A stretch of DNA of 64,000 nucleotides from Cryptomeria japonica (GCF_030272615.1 NC_081405.1:18930547-18994546); one strand, 5' to 3'; positions 35,342 to 48,010 are shown, numbered from the stretch's first letter. The notes: a model not told the origin generated them from the sequence alone. A program made the numbers and translations.

Positions 35342-36972
35342 TTAGATAGTCTTCAGAAGGTCCTCCGCCTTTATCACCAACTGGTCATAGATGGCCACAA
35401 CAACTTTGAGATCATCTAGGTCCTTATTAGGCTTCTTTTATTTCTTTTTACCTCTGGTTCTTATTTTGGGTCCTTGAGCGTCTCTTGTGCCTTCAGTGTC
35501 AGGGTCAATATTCAAGGTATCCTTCTCCTCTTCCAATTTGCTAATGAGAGTTTTAGTATTGCCAGCAGAAACCTTCAGGATGTTTAAACTTTTCTCTGCA
35601 ATACTCTTGAGGCAATCCTCAATTTTGCTGACTTTACTGACAGTGTCCGATATAGTTTGATCCATAGCGTCAGCATTAGTTTTCCTCTTCAGCAGGTCTT
35701 TCTCTATTTTTTCGAATCTGGGGTTGAAGGAGTCTCTTATATTTTCAGCTTTTGCAACAGTTTTTTTCAAATCCTCCATATAATCAACCATAGTCTTCCC
35801 TTCCCCGGTGATGATAGTTTCCAGAATCTAAATTTTGTGGTTGAGCTTCTTGTTGTCATCCATAGCTTTCTTGTAACTAGTTATTAACCACTCCACGGTG
35901 TCAATAAAACCTTTAATACCCTCAAAAGGAGGGTTTGGGGGAAAATTAATCTTACCGGAGTTGTCCTGTTCCTTTTTTGGAGTGTCACCAAGAGTAGTTG
36001 TATCGTCAACCCTATGAACTTATCCAGTGGTCACCTCCTCCAGGTTCTGTTCAACTTCCAAAATATTTTCCTTCTTATGAACCTCCAGCTCCTTCACATT
36101 CTCCTTCTTTCTCTTTTGCTTGTTTCTAGTCTGTGTATGGACATTAGTTTTATTTTTCAGAGAACCCTGGGGTTTCTCCTTCTCTGAATCTTCAGAGACC
36201 TCTGAGGAGGAGGAGGAGGAACTAATCTAGAGGATTTTGCCTCCAAACTCTCCTCAGAGTCACTAGTTGGGTCACTGTCGGAACCCTCATCCACAAAAAA
36301 AATAGAGTCCGACCTATCCTCCTCAGACTCAATAGAGGGTTGCGGTGGGGCAATTTGATTAGTCTTGAGATGGTCATAAATAAGAACCATTAATCCTTGA
36401 TGCATGGTAGTGTCCCCCATAGGGTGCTCTTTATAGGCCTTAATGGTGGCATTCATAGAGCATAACATAAAGTAAGGAAAGTTAACCTTCTCATCATGCC
36501 TAAAATGATTCAACAAAACAAAATGGTAGCCGTACACTTTAGTAAATCTATCATCTAATGTAATATAGTGCATTATAACAAAGAGGATCTCCTGCCATGG
36601 TTTAACAAAAGCCTTAGGGGGATAGTAAGTTTTACTTAGCTTCACCAGACATTTTTTCTCCTTTTCGGTTTCAGGAAATATGTCAATGGCCTCCTTACTC
36701 ACTTTTCTGTCTCTATAGAAGTTGCTTCCTTCCCTTCGGAGACTCGTGGCTTGGGCGATAAGGTCTTCATCTATGACAACTGATTAGTCTCCCATCTTCA
36801 AAGTGTCCTTTCTCCATTTTTTGCAGAAGAAACTAGTGACCGTGCCATCCCGTCCATGGAGTCTCTCCATAAATTTAGAAAACCTACCCTTCTGCAAAAT
36901 ATTCCAGACCTCCTCCTTCTGCTTCCATTCCTTGCAACTGCTAGGTTCGTATCGACGTCTGTTTTTGCCCAT
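35342..36972 (-). pseudogene. LINE ORF3: conserved protein of unknown function
   Basis: The ATG at 36972 starts MGKNRRRYEPSSCKEWKQK. After a TGA near 36784 the same frame continues at 36702 into a conserved core (LSKTYYPPKAFVKPWQEILF, then VYGYHFVLLNHFRHDEKVNF), then acidic Ser/Glu runs and a Pro-rich spacer. A frameshift before 35791 leads into a predicted coiled coil, a basic patch (RTRGKKK) and the end AEDLLKTI. The core resembles transposon-borne proteins of unknown function I recall from plants, with the 'HF.LLNHFR' type of block. The same end is found in the truncated copy at 6251-7451, so this ORF travels with the LINE. It is not an RT, EN or RNase H. Confidence 0.7.
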
Positions 36973-37189
36973 GTTTTCGCTATTCAAAGCAGAATATTGA
37001 AACTTGCAGAGAGTTTTAGACAGAAAGTTTCTCAGAGCTACCAAATTTACCCAGAAAGCGTGGGAAGTGATAGAATGAGTATTATGATAAATGGTGCTGA
37101 TAATATTATAATAACTCAGAGTACTCCATTTAGTTTGTTTAATTATTGTTTTGTCCATCAAAAATCTTTGGAGTGCTACTATATCGGTC

Positions 37190-38330
37190 CTTAAAAATGA
37201 TTAGTTTGACATCCTCAAGGATTCCTTGTTCTTTCGTCCATGTAATCATTTCATCTTTATTGACCGTCGCGTTGGCTGCCCAGTTAGCAGACCCATTGGC
37301 TTCACGATAGATATGAGATATGTAACTTTTTTCAAACGTGTTAATGAGGTCTCTAGCAGCTTTTATAATATTATTGATAGACCATGAGGGCTTAGAGGTC
37401 CCCTTGAGACATTTAATGATGTTATTTGAATCCCCTTCAATTCCATCTTTTAGCGAGGAGAATACCTTGAAGAGTTGTCATTGCTTCTGCTTTGTGGTTT
37501 GTTTGACTCCCTATTGGGACAATAATCATTTCCTTGCATATATACCTTTATCGTCTCTAAGAATAGCTCCACAACCCGCAGAGCCCAGATTATCTTCTGC
37601 AGCACTATCAAAATTGACTTTGAACCAACCATGAGGGGGAGTTTGCCATCAAGCTTCAAGTCTTTTGTTTTGCTTAGGGTCAAAGCTACCAACATTCTTC
37701 AAATTCCAGGAACTTAAAATGTTAAATTCTAGGGGGTTGGTCGAAAAATAGGGACCCCCAATGATTCCAATATTCTTCACAATCACCCCTTGTATTTTCT
37801 GGAACACAATATCCTGATTGAGGGATGTGTCCCTAAAAATATGATTGTTTCTTTCTTTCCATAATCCCCATAGGATGTGAGGAAGTGATAGCTACCATAA
37901 AGATCTCAAAAAGGAGTTAGACCAATGGATATTCCAAGAGTAGAACAACTCACTAATAGTTTTAGGAAACACCCAATCAATGCTAAAACTTTTAAGAAAT
38001 CTTTCCCAGAGTGAGGCAGAATAGGAAAAGTGGATGGTCAGGTGGTCCACTGACTCTTCCTACTTAAGACACAGAGCACATCTATTAGGAAAGGAAAAAC
38101 CTCTACCCTTGAGGTTATCTAGGGTCAAGATTTTATATTGAAGAATAGTCCAATAGAAAAAGTTGATTTTGGGGGTCAAACCCTTAATCCAAGCTTTGGA
38201 CCAGAAAGGATTATCAGAAGGGGTGGAGGAGAGAACACCATACATGGAAGATATAGTAATGATACCTTTGGGTTCATATTTCCAAATGAGGGAGTCTTCC
38301 TCTTTGTTCAACCAGACCGAAGACAGGTGG
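37190..38330 (-). pseudogene. LINE ORF2, zf-RVT and RNase H part
   Basis: At 38311-38060 the frame gives the zf-RVT-type block (LTPKINFFYWTILQYKIL, then FPNRCALCLK). After a TAG near 38060 it continues through a tryptophan-rich connector. At about 37640-37200 it reads an RNase H of the RVT_3 type (FKVNFDSAAEDNLGSAGCGA, later REANGSANWAA). RNase H removes RNA from RNA-DNA hybrids. Several stop codons are present (near 37655, 37530 and 37500). Confidence 0.75.
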
Positions 38331-40228
38331 ATCTTGAGCTTAATGAGGCTTGGGTGGATACTTTCAATTTTCTACCATTTATTGCCAGTCCAATACCCTT
38401 CAACTAAAGGGCCAAAAATTCTAATACAGGAGGGAGCATAAGGGGCCCATTAAGGGATATCAGTCAAAGGTTTATCAAAAAGCCAGAGGTCTTCCCAGAA
38501 TTTAACTTTCCGAGCATTTCCTACTTTCCATATAACTCCTTTAGCAATACTTTCTATACACTTAGAGGCATGATTCTATATATGGGACCCATTAATGTTG
38601 ATATCCGAATTGATAAAAGAAGAAAGAGAAGAGGATAGAAGAGAGTACTTACTTCTCCAAATTTTACACCATTCAGTATCTGAATAGAACATTCTCCAGA
38701 CCTTCTTGGATAGGAGAGCTTCATTTAAGGTCTGAATTCTTCTCAAGCCCAGACCTCTTTTACTTTTCGGTCTGCATACTTGGTCCCAAGCCACAAGAGA
38801 CATTCTTTTCTTGTCCTCAACCCTTGACCATAGAAATTTTCTTTGAATTTTCTCAATTGCATCAACATACTTAACTGGAATTCTGAAAAGGCTTAGGGTA
38901 TAGATCGGTATGCTTTGAAGAGAATATTTTAGAAGTTGAAGCTTTCCAGCTTGACTTAAAAGGGCTCCTTTCCAACCAGTTAGTTTTTTATGAAATTTAT
39001 CCATAAGTGAGCTCCAAAAAGGATCAAGAGGTGCAATGCCCATGGGGAGGCCAAGATAGGTCACAGGGAGATCAATAATCCTACATTCCAGGATTCTATT
39101 GATTCTCTGTTGTCTTCTCTCTGGAGTATTGATGAAAAAAACTTCACTTTTGACCCGATTAATGAGCTGACCAGAAGCTGAGGCAAACTTACAAAGAGTA
39201 TTCTTCAAGGTTCATTCTTCAAAGATACTAGATTCCCCCATGATAATAGTATCATCCACAAATTGTTGATGGGAGCAAATAAGGTCAGCAGAAGAAGGTT
39301 GGAGTCCCTTAAAAGAGCCTTACATAACCATATTTTCCATGGACCTACCAAAACATTCTTCCATGATGATGAAGAGGATAGGGGAAATGGGATCCCCTTG
39401 CCTTAGTCCTCTAGAAGCTTGGAAGAAGGGGGAAGGGGAACCATTAACAAAAACAACAAAAAAGGCTGAGGTAATAAGTTGGCTGAAGAGGTCAACACAT
39501 TTGGTGGAAAAACCATAATCCATAAGAACCTTCACAAGAAAAGGCCAGTCAACCCGGTCATAGGCTTTGGAGAGATCAAGCTTAAGGATGAGACCCTGCT
39601 TCTTAGCCCTAACAAGAGAATTAATATTCTCATGGACAGTTATAATGGAGTCGAGAATTTGTCTTCCAGGGACAAAACCATTTTGTTGATGATTAATCAA
39701 AGAAGGAAGGACAGTCAGAATTCTGGTGGTAAGAACCTTGGAAATAATCTTACAAAAAGAGTTGCACAAACTGATTGGTCTAAACTTGTCCATAGAGTCT
39801 GCACCTTGGATTTTGGGAATGAGAGCAATGAAAGTACCATTGATTTCTTTCAAAAGTCTTCTAGCCCTGAAAAATTCCTTGACCACATTGGAGACATCTT
39901 TCCCGACTATGTCCCAGAAATATTGGAAAAAGAACATGGGGAAACCGTCTGGGTCGGGATCTTTGTTACCATCAAAGGAAAAAACAACATTTTTTATTTC
40001 CAAGATCGAAGGAATGGAAGAAAGGGAGACATTCATCTGTTCATCAATGAGACGGGGAATATTTTGAAGGAAAGAAGATTGAGCATCAACATCCAATCTG
40101 AGATCCCTCCTAAGAAGTTCTGAAAAGTACCTTTTAGTTTCATTCCTTATTTCTTCCTCCTTGACCAGCTCCCCATTATCCACAATTAGTTTGCTTATCC
40201 TATTAGCCGCTTTATGCTTGATCGTCAA
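38331..40228 (-). pseudogene. LINE ORF2, reverse transcriptase
   Basis: This is the non-LTR RT. Blocks are FRPISLCNSFCKIISKVLTT, HQQNGFVPGRQILDSI, LILKLDLSKAYDRVDW, GLRQGDPISPILFIIMEE and the catalytic FVDD at about 39251-39262. The thumb region at 39208-38576 (GQLINRVKSEVFFI, LPVTYLGLPMG) follows a stop near 39320 and another near 39209. The family fits the plant L1 clade. The opposite-strand open frame at 39479-40123 is a shadow of this domain. Confidence 0.88.
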
Positions 40229-41340
40229 TATCTAAAAAAATCTTGTATTCCTATCTCCTTCAAATAGCCAAATGCATCTTGATCTCTGCTTCCAGAAAGT
40301 TTCCTCTTTAGCAATGATTTCATGGTATTTTTTAAGAGTTTCATTTTCATCAGCAATGAACATAGTACTGAAACCATCTTTCTGAATTTGGGCCTGTATT
40401 TTTTTAAGGTCATCCTAAACTTGACCTTTGGCCTCAAAGATATTCCCAAAGCTAGATTTATTCCAGAGTCTTGTATTGTCCTTTACACTTTAAGTTTCTT
40501 TACAACTCTGTACATAGTAGTTCCCTCAACTTGGATACTCCACCATTTCTTAATATTACAAGTGATATCTGGGTGATGAGTCCACATTTTTTCAAATCTA
40601 AAAGGAAAGTGTCTCCTTCTATTAATTGGGTTGGCAGTGAAGGTGATAGGAAAATGATCTGATGCAACCCGGATGTGGGTAGACAGAGAACAGAAATAAT
40701 GTCTGTACCAGTCATCTGAGATGAGAGTCCTATCAAGGCAAACTTGGATAAGATCATTACCAGTTCTCCTATTAGTCCATGTGTAATTGCATCCCTGTAT
40801 CTCCACATCGTTGAGAGCCTGAGTGTTAATAAATTCCATAAGGGCCAGCCTACTTTCCAACTGAAAGGGGCTTCCTCCAAATTTTTCCTCCTCTCTCAAA
40901 GGAGTATTAAAGTCTCCCATGACCAGCCAGCTAAGATTTTTGAAGCTATCCCTAGCTTCTATAAGTTTTTTCCAGAAGGAATTTCTAGCTTTCAAGGTAT
41001 TGGGAGCATAAATGTTAGTGAGGACCCATGAAGTTCCATCTTTTATATGCTCAAATTTAATGCAAGAGAATTTTTTTTCCTGAATAAGAACATGGCCTTT
41101 GACATATTAAGGTTCCAAATGGTAGCTATGCCTCCTGAGGCACCTTCCGAACTACCACCGATGATATTCCCATTTTTGAAAAACTTCAAAGATTCAACTT
41201 TTTCTCTACTCATTTTGGTCTCTTGAATTAAAAAAACATCAAGTTTACTATCCCTTATCATATTCCTAATGATATCATGTTTATGAGGATTATTAAGTCC
41301 CCTAATATTCCAAGAGATAATCTTGATAGTTACTTACCGA
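40229..41340 (-). pseudogene. LINE ORF2, AP endonuclease
   Basis: The N-terminus reads IISWNIRGLNNPHKHDIIRN near 41325-41260, followed by LDVFLIQETKMS with the catalytic glutamate, then GGIATIWN. After a frameshift near 41040 the frame at 40995-40483 gives WLVMGDFNTPLREEEKFGG, NYTWTNRRTG, CLDRTLIS and ASDHFPI. This domain nicks the target DNA for insertion. Stop codons and at least one frameshift mean it is inactive. Confidence 0.87.
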
Positions 41341-42422
41341 TTCCTAACTTCTTAAGAGTCTTCTGGGTCCCATATACAATGTTCTTACTGGCCTCCTTGT
41401 CTCTAACTTTATGGTTAGAGGGTCGACCTGGGGAAGAGGAGATATACCCAACATCAACTTGAGCTATTCTGCTAGATTTCCTTAGTTGAGAAGCCGAGGG
41501 AGTGGTTCCTTTCTTCTTCCCGTATTTTGGTATTTTCCAGTCAGCTTCTTTCTCAAGAGCCGCTTCCAGGTTACTAAGGATTCTGGAAATTTCATCTTCA
41601 TTACCCCAGTTAGGGATTCTGGAACCATATAAATCATTGTTTACTGTTTTTGAATTCTGGTCTAAATCTGAAAGGTTCTTACCTAGTATTGCACATTTTT
41701 GGGCTTCTTGCATTTTAGAACTTGTTAGAGGAGTCAGTATTTTCTTCTTGGGAGTTAGGGATCTCCCCTTCCTTAGGTTGATCCTCTTCCTTTTGTGTTT
41801 CCTTACCCGCATAAGTGTCAGCTACCACTTCAGTTGTGTCATTTGAAGATTCAATCTGTTCTTTCAGTTCCTCTGATCAAATCTGCTCTGTAACAGAGAT
41901 GTTTACTTTGGTAGACTCATTTCTCAATACTTCTTGGGTTGGAGGATTGGAGACAGAATTTGAGGACACTTCCTTATTTTCCCCCAATGGTTCAAAACAA
42001 TTATATTCAGCTTCCTTATTCTCTAAGTTTTTAACTTGCCATACCATTTTTTCTGGAGCCTTTTTACTTTCAACCTGGGGTTTAGTCTGCTTGAGCTCCA
42101 CTTTCGGCTTGATTGGACAGGATTTTGCCTAGTGACCTACTTTTTTACAATGGAAGAAGGCAAAGGGGATAGATTCATATTCAATTTGTTGTTTCCATGT
42201 TCCCAACTTTGACACTAGATCTATCTATTATGGCATGTCTGCATCATGGGCTATCCCTACACAAAACCTAGCATGAGTGAGTCTCCTTTTTGAAGCTGTG
42301 ACTGGTCTATAGAGAGGAGTTCACCAAAGGAGATTGCAATTCCTGAGAAGATTCTTTATGCCCAATATTCAAGAGGCAAACCTGGTAACTTTACCCATAC
42401 TGGGACTTGTGCCAAATCAATA
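41330..42422 (-). pseudogene. LINE ORF1 remnant (DUF4283 and degenerate zinc knuckle)
   Basis: From the truncated 5' end at 42422 the frame reads LAQVPVWVKLPGLPLEYW, the end of a DUF4283-type RNA-binding domain. Near 42160-42116 comes a zinc-knuckle relic (FFHCKKVGH, stop, AKSC) that lacks the first cysteine. A charged tail follows (42101-41877 and 41812-41330, in different frames) with RKSSRI and Lys/Arg-rich patches. ORF1 binds LINE RNA and is required for retrotransposition. The N-terminal part is missing. Confidence 0.72.
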
Positions 42423-42430
42423 GGACTATG

Positions 42431-43218
42431 TTGACATCTTAAGAGGGGGCATATATGCGGCCTCCTAGTTGTATTTCAACTATTGATTATCAATTTGGGA
42501 TTATTGCATTCTCATGCTTCATCCTCATTTTGGACAACATATGTCTTATATGGGGTACACATTGCTCAAAACCAAACAAAACAAAGTCTTATACGAGATG
42601 TTCCCAAAACTAGACATATTTATTTTCACATCTTATATAGGTTGTTGAATGCTCGAAACCAGACAAAACAAAGTCTTATACGAGATGCTTAACTCTGGAA
42701 ACCAATCAACAACATATGCAACGAGGTGAGTGGAACTAGCAAAACACAACCAGACTATTCCGACTCTCCTCTCCAACATGGATCACCTAGCTTGATACAA
42801 CTTGCTAGCCTATGGAATCCATGTTCCTTCCTTCTCTCTCTCTCATGAACCCATATCATAACACACTTTGCCAGTGTTGGATCATAGTTTCTTTTGCTTT
42901 CAATTGGTGTACGCCCTTGTTCTTTTTATAAGTCCACTTGTGCTCTTGCAATAACATGTCTAGAATGATATTAGTGGTTGAGACATTTTGATTATCGAGG
43001 TCTCTTCAACTAGTTGACTTGGAGCTTTGTTTTTTTAGTACTAACATTGTTTTCTTTTGTTTATATTTGAAGGATACTTGTATGGATTGATAAGATACTA
43101 TGCTTGGGGGCTTGAACACCCCTCAGTATTATCCTATCCCTAGTTTGTCTTTCTCTCAGATGCTTTATCTCTTCATTTCTACTTTACCGAGAGTATGACA
43201 GTAAGATCACACTCTGCT
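42431..43218 (+). other. Gypsy C 3' untranslated region
   Basis: It begins TTGACATCTTAAGAGGGGGC, resembling the G-rich 3' region of gypsy A (near 15130). It contains a direct repeat (CAAAACAAAGTCTTATACGAG, ending GATG then GATGC) at about 42578 and 42665. No ORF is present. It leads into a polypurine tract. Confidence 0.55.
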
Positions 43219-43233
43219 AAAGTGGGGGCTAAA
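43219..43233 (+). promoter_or_regulatory. Gypsy C polypurine tract
   Basis: AAAGTGGGGGCTAAA precedes TGCAGTGTCG. It differs from the gypsy A tract at one position. Confidence 0.75.
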
Positions 43234-44689
43234 TGCAGTGTCGTAAATTGTACGCTTTTATTAGTGTGTCCAATTTCTCACTCTCCTAGCACCTATTTTA
43301 ATCTTTCTCTTTCCTCTATGCGTTATAGGACCTTTATTGATTTAAATTAATATTATGCCCAATATTATTCCACTTTATTACATCATCACACTCTTATTTG
43401 GGTCCTTAATCATAAGTGTGCCCTTTATTATTTTAATCTTACCCTAATTTCAAATCTCAAAACATATTTTGTGTATCTACACATCTTGGATTGAGCCACC
43501 AAGCTGGGTTTAGCATTAGAATCACGAGCTATCTTGCATCCATAGAAAATTGGGAAAAAGTTGATAGGACTAGGTCTTAGACTCTTTTCCCCAAATTTCG
43601 AGAGATCATTAAGGCAATCTTACTCTATCCAAATCCCACTCCGTGCACAAATATATTAATTATAAGTTAGCTTAAAGGTGATTTTAATTATGAAAATCGC
43701 TATGTAAGGCATCCCTCTCGATTCAGTTTCATCTTCTTATCATATGCTAACATTATCATCAATTCAACAACAATGCTTCTTCTTCAAGGACATATATGAT
43801 TCAAGGAGCAAAAAACTACATAAAGGCATCTTCATATTAGGTTTCAATTGTGATTTCATGATGGATTTTATGTGATTTATCATGTTATTGCATCAACACA
43901 TGAAGGACTTATCCTAAGAACATTGCATCACCTATTGAAGGTATAATCATCTACATTTAAGTATTTCAGCCTTGCCCTCAAAATGCAAGCTTTTCCAATT
44001 CAATTCAAGTTCAATTTCTATTTCAATTAGGGTTAATTACAAACCTGAGGTTTGACCTAAGGCAAATCCCTATCCACAACCCCCTTTTTTCCTCTCGTGT
44101 GTAGCTACAAGTACCCAGTGGAGCCAAGAAGATCAAAACAACATCAAGACCCAAAGATGGAGAATCTAGCCAAATTTAAGTAGAAAGTGCCTAGACCATG
44201 GCACTTTGGGGCACCATGGTTCAGGACTAAGGCATTTTGGAGTGCACCATAGTCCTCCCATAATAGGTTCAAATTTGGTAAGTGTCTCTCGGACTGCATC
44301 AAAATTCAGATTTTTAGACCAAGGTGTTGGGAACCCTAGTCTAAGCACCCTGGTCCTCTCAATTCAGCCCCAGATTTCAATTACAGGTGCACAACATAAT
44401 TCCCTTCTCAAATATGTATTTGTTGTGTCAATTCAGCTATCTGTTAGATTTTTTCAATACTTGTTTAGTCACTTGTCTTTGTTTCTTCATTTCAATTCCA
44501 CATTCTCTTATCTTTGTCATATTCCCTTTCATAGCAGCAAAGGAATATAAACCCTAAAAGTATTCCTTGACTCTCTTTCACAAGAGTTAGTCAAAGAGAA
44601 TCACTCATTTAGGTGTTTTCATATTATAATGTATGAATGAAAGTGGAAATAGGTCCTAATATTACCTAATTTCATTTTCATCCATTACA
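43234..44689 (+). mobile_element. Gypsy C 3' LTR
   Basis: It starts TGCAGTGTCGTAAATTGTACGC, almost the same start as the solo LTR at 53938-55413 on the other strand. The probable end is CCATTACA at 44689, giving about 1456 bp, close to the 1476 bp of the solo LTR. A CCATGG-centred hairpin lies near 44196-44221. The 5' part of the element is not in the window. Confidence 0.7.
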
Positions 44690-44947
44690 ATAGATAGATG
44701 GATATAATTGTTAATTACATTCCATCCATAAAAGCTAATTGCTTGAACAATGTAGGGTCATGTTCCCTTTCATAAATAATCTAGTTGTCGTACATCATAT
44801 TTCCTATTTTAAAAGTGTGTGTGTGTGTGTGTAAATGTATGTATATATACATATGCATACATGTGTGTGTACATACACATATGCATATCATTAAAAACTG
44901 GCACTTGACTTAACATCCATCATATAGGACAAATATTTGGCCTAATA
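44690..44947. other. AT-rich flank with (GT)9 at 44815-44832
   Basis: No gene is seen. The segment 44730-44810 resembles 47760-47850, just upstream of the DUF4228 gene (shared ATTGCTTGA.CAATG and CATATTTCCT). It also holds alternating TGTA/TACA runs (44833-44887). Confidence 0.6.
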
Positions 44948-44959
44948 TTTTAACAAGAT

Positions 44960-45210
44960 GCCCACGGCGGGCAGGTGAGTCAGTCTCGGCCTCAGGTTTG
45001 CTCCTCGATGGTTTTGGGTTCAACTCTCCTGGCCAATGTTTACCTGGGGGTGCGCTAAAGGGCCTCTGCCCCCCCCCCCCCCCCCCCCCCAAGTCTCGCC
45101 TTCGCTCGCCCCCTCCCGAACCCCAACTTGGCAAAAAATAAGTCCAAGGCAAGGCGAGGGGGTCGCTGGGCGAAGTCGCGGGGATACCTCTGAGCAACAA
45201 CAAAAATTTT
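44960..45210 (+). mobile_element. SINE-like insertion
   Basis: It is flanked by a perfect 12-bp TSD, TTTTAACAAGAT, at 44948-44959 and 45211-45222. Near the left end GGTTCAACTCT (45017-45027) fits a pol III B box at the distance from the start usual for a tRNA-derived head. The A box is not clear. The body is GC-rich, unlike its surroundings, and contains a run of 22 C (45069-45090). The end is CAACAACAAAAATTTT. The interpretation rests on the TSD and B box. Confidence 0.65.
45069..45090 (+). repeat. C22 homopolymer
   Basis: Twenty-two consecutive C lie inside the SINE-like element. The length may be affected by sequencing or assembly error. Confidence 0.9.
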
Positions 45211-45222
45211 TTTTAACAAGAT

Positions 45223-45742
<520 letters not shown>

Positions 45743-45904
45743 TATAGACATGCATATATATTTCATAAAATACTAGCACATGACTCAACACCCACCACCA
45801 TATAGGACAAATCACCCTATCTGACTTAATCCACATTCACAAAGAAAATTAAATAAACCGTATCTACTAAGTTAAGAAATTGCATAATAAATCATAGTGA
45901 AATA

Positions 45905-47510
45905 AACATATACTAATATAAGAACCCATGAATCAAGAGTTAGGAAGTTACAAGCAACATTACAAAGCCCATTAGAATTAACATATTAAGCATATAGAGT
46001 GCAATGAATGATAAATGACTAGAATTACATTTTTTTCATTGTTGACTATGAACATATACTGATATAAGAACCCATGAATCAAGAGTTAGGAAGTTGAAAG
46101 CAACATTACAAAGCCCATTAGAGTTAACATATTAAGCATATAAAGTGTGACAAATGATAAATGACTAGAATTACATATTTTTCATTGTTGACTATGAACA
46201 TATACTAATATAAGAACCCATGAATCAAGAGTTAGGAAGTTACAAGCAACAATACAAAACCCATTAGAGTTAACATATTAAGCATATAGAGTGCAACTAA
46301 TGATAAATGACTAGAATTACATATTTTTCATTGTTGACTATGAACATATACTAATATAAGAACCCATGAATCAAGAGCTAGGAAGTTACAAGCAACATTA
46401 CAAAGCCCATTAGAATTAACATATTAAGCATATAGAGTGAAATGAATGATAAATGGCTAGAATTACATTTTTTTCATTGTTGACTATGAACATATACTAA
46501 TATAAGAACCCATGAATCAAGAGTTAGGAAGTTGAAAGCAACATTACAAAGCCCATTAGAGTTAACATATTAAGCATATAAAGTGTGACAAATGATAAAT
46601 GACTAGAATTACATATTTTTCATTGTTGACTATGAACATATACTAATATAAGAACCCATGAATCAAGAGTTAGGAAGTTACAAGCAACAATAAAAAACCC
46701 ATTAGAGTTAACATATTAAGCATATAGAGTGCAACGAATGATAAATGACTAGAATTACATATTTTTCATTGTTGACTATGAACATATACTAATATAAGAA
46801 CCCATGAATCAAGAGTTAGGAAGTTACAAGCAACAATACAAAACCCATTAGAGTTAACATATTAGGCATATAGAGAGCGACGGATGATAAATGACTAGAA
46901 TTACATATTATTCATTGTTGACTATGAGCATATACTAATATAAAAAACCATGAATCAAGAGTTAGGAAGTTACAAGCAACATTACAAAACCCATTAGAGT
47001 TAACATATTAAGCATATAGAGTGCGATGAATGATAAATGAGTAGAATTATGTATTTTTCATTGTTGACTATGAACATATACTAATATACGAACCCGTGAA
47101 TCAAGAGTTAGGAAGTTACAAGCAACAATACAAAACCCATTAGAGTTAACATATTAGGCATATGGAGAGCGACAGATGATAAATGACTAGAATTACATAT
47201 TTTTCATTGTTGAATATGAGCATATACTAATATAAAAAACCATGAATCAAGAGTTAGGAAGTTACAAGCAACATTACAAAACCCATTAGAGTTAACATAT
47301 TAAGCATATAGAGTGCGATGAATGATAAATGAGTGGAATTATGTATTTTTCATTGTTGACTATGAACATATACTAATATACGAACCCGTGAATCAAGAGT
47401 TAGGAAGTTACAAGCAACATTTCAAAACCCATTAAAGATAACATATTAAGCATATAGAGTGTGACGGATGATAAATGACTAGAATTGCATATTTTTAATT
47501 GTTGACTTTA
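45905..47510 (+). repeat. 146-bp tandem satellite, 11 copies with higher-order structure
   Basis: AATCAAGAG(T/C)TAGGAAGT begins at 45931 and then every 146 bp to 47391. Within units, the ATGAACATATACTAATATA and CATTGTTGACTATG phrases are conserved. Diagnostic differences (TTACAAG or TTGAAAG; GTGCAA, GTGTGAC or GAGCGAC; ATTAAGC or ATTAGGC) fall in a 3-unit pattern repeated twice, then a 2-unit pattern repeated twice. No ORF is present. The array lies about 0.7 kb upstream of the DUF4228 gene. Confidence 0.92.
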
Positions 47511-48000
47511 TGATTATGTAATCATATAATCTCATGACTAACTATATAAATCATCAAATTGTTGAAATTATTGATTTTCCATCATTGACGCTATGCTTAT
47601 GTAATCTTACAATCTTATGAACAACTATATCTTTATGAGGGCCCATGCTAATTTATTTTCCAAATTCTACAAAATTTACATCTCTACAACATAATTCCAT
47701 TCCATCCATTTTTGAAAACATACACCATATCTATTTTTCAAATCACATATATAAATCTATTCCATAAAAAGAAATTGCTTGAGCAATGCAAATTCATGTT
47801 CTCTTCCTTAAAATAATCCAGTTGCTGTCTACCATATTTCCTCGTGGTGAAAGAGACTCTGTAATGAATATGGAAAGACTTTTTCTAGAATCTGAACGTA
47901 CGAATCTTATGAAATTAGTACTTGGGTACACGACATCTGGTCGGTTTCATGCACATAAAATAATCCAGAGCTAAGTCAATCTTGCATAAAGAAGAAAAAT
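47511..48000. other. Upstream flank of the DUF4228 gene
   Basis: The segment 47520-47700 resembles 45490-45600, and 47760-47850 resembles 44730-44810. A short open frame at 47786-47974 has no domain. The part nearest the gene is probably promoter. Confidence 0.55.
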
Positions 48001-48010
48001 GGCGGACCCA

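Larger units (their letters stand above)
35159..42422 (-). mobile_element. L1-type LINE, 5' truncated, with three ORFs
   Basis: The minus-strand order is ORF1 remnant (42422-41330), ORF2 with AP endonuclease, RT, zf-RVT and RNase H (about 41340-37190), ORF3 (36972-35342) and a 3' tail ending CTTAATTAATCAG. A candidate 8-bp TSD, GGACTATG, lies at 35151-35158 and 42423-42430. The DNA joined across it would be the 3' region of gypsy C and the outer Copia. All ORFs have stops or frameshifts. The 5' end is lost inside ORF1. Confidence 0.85.

Noticed and set aside
39479-40123. A 214-codon plus-strand ORF
   Set aside because: It is opposite the LINE RT domain, which has clear motifs on the minus strand.
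45017-45027. B-box-like site as a functional tRNA gene
   Set aside because: No cloverleaf or clear A box could be built. The TSD supports a SINE-like retroposon instead.
45905-47510. 146-bp array as a centromeric satellite
   Set aside because: Only 11 copies, directly next to an intact gene. The unit length alone is not evidence.
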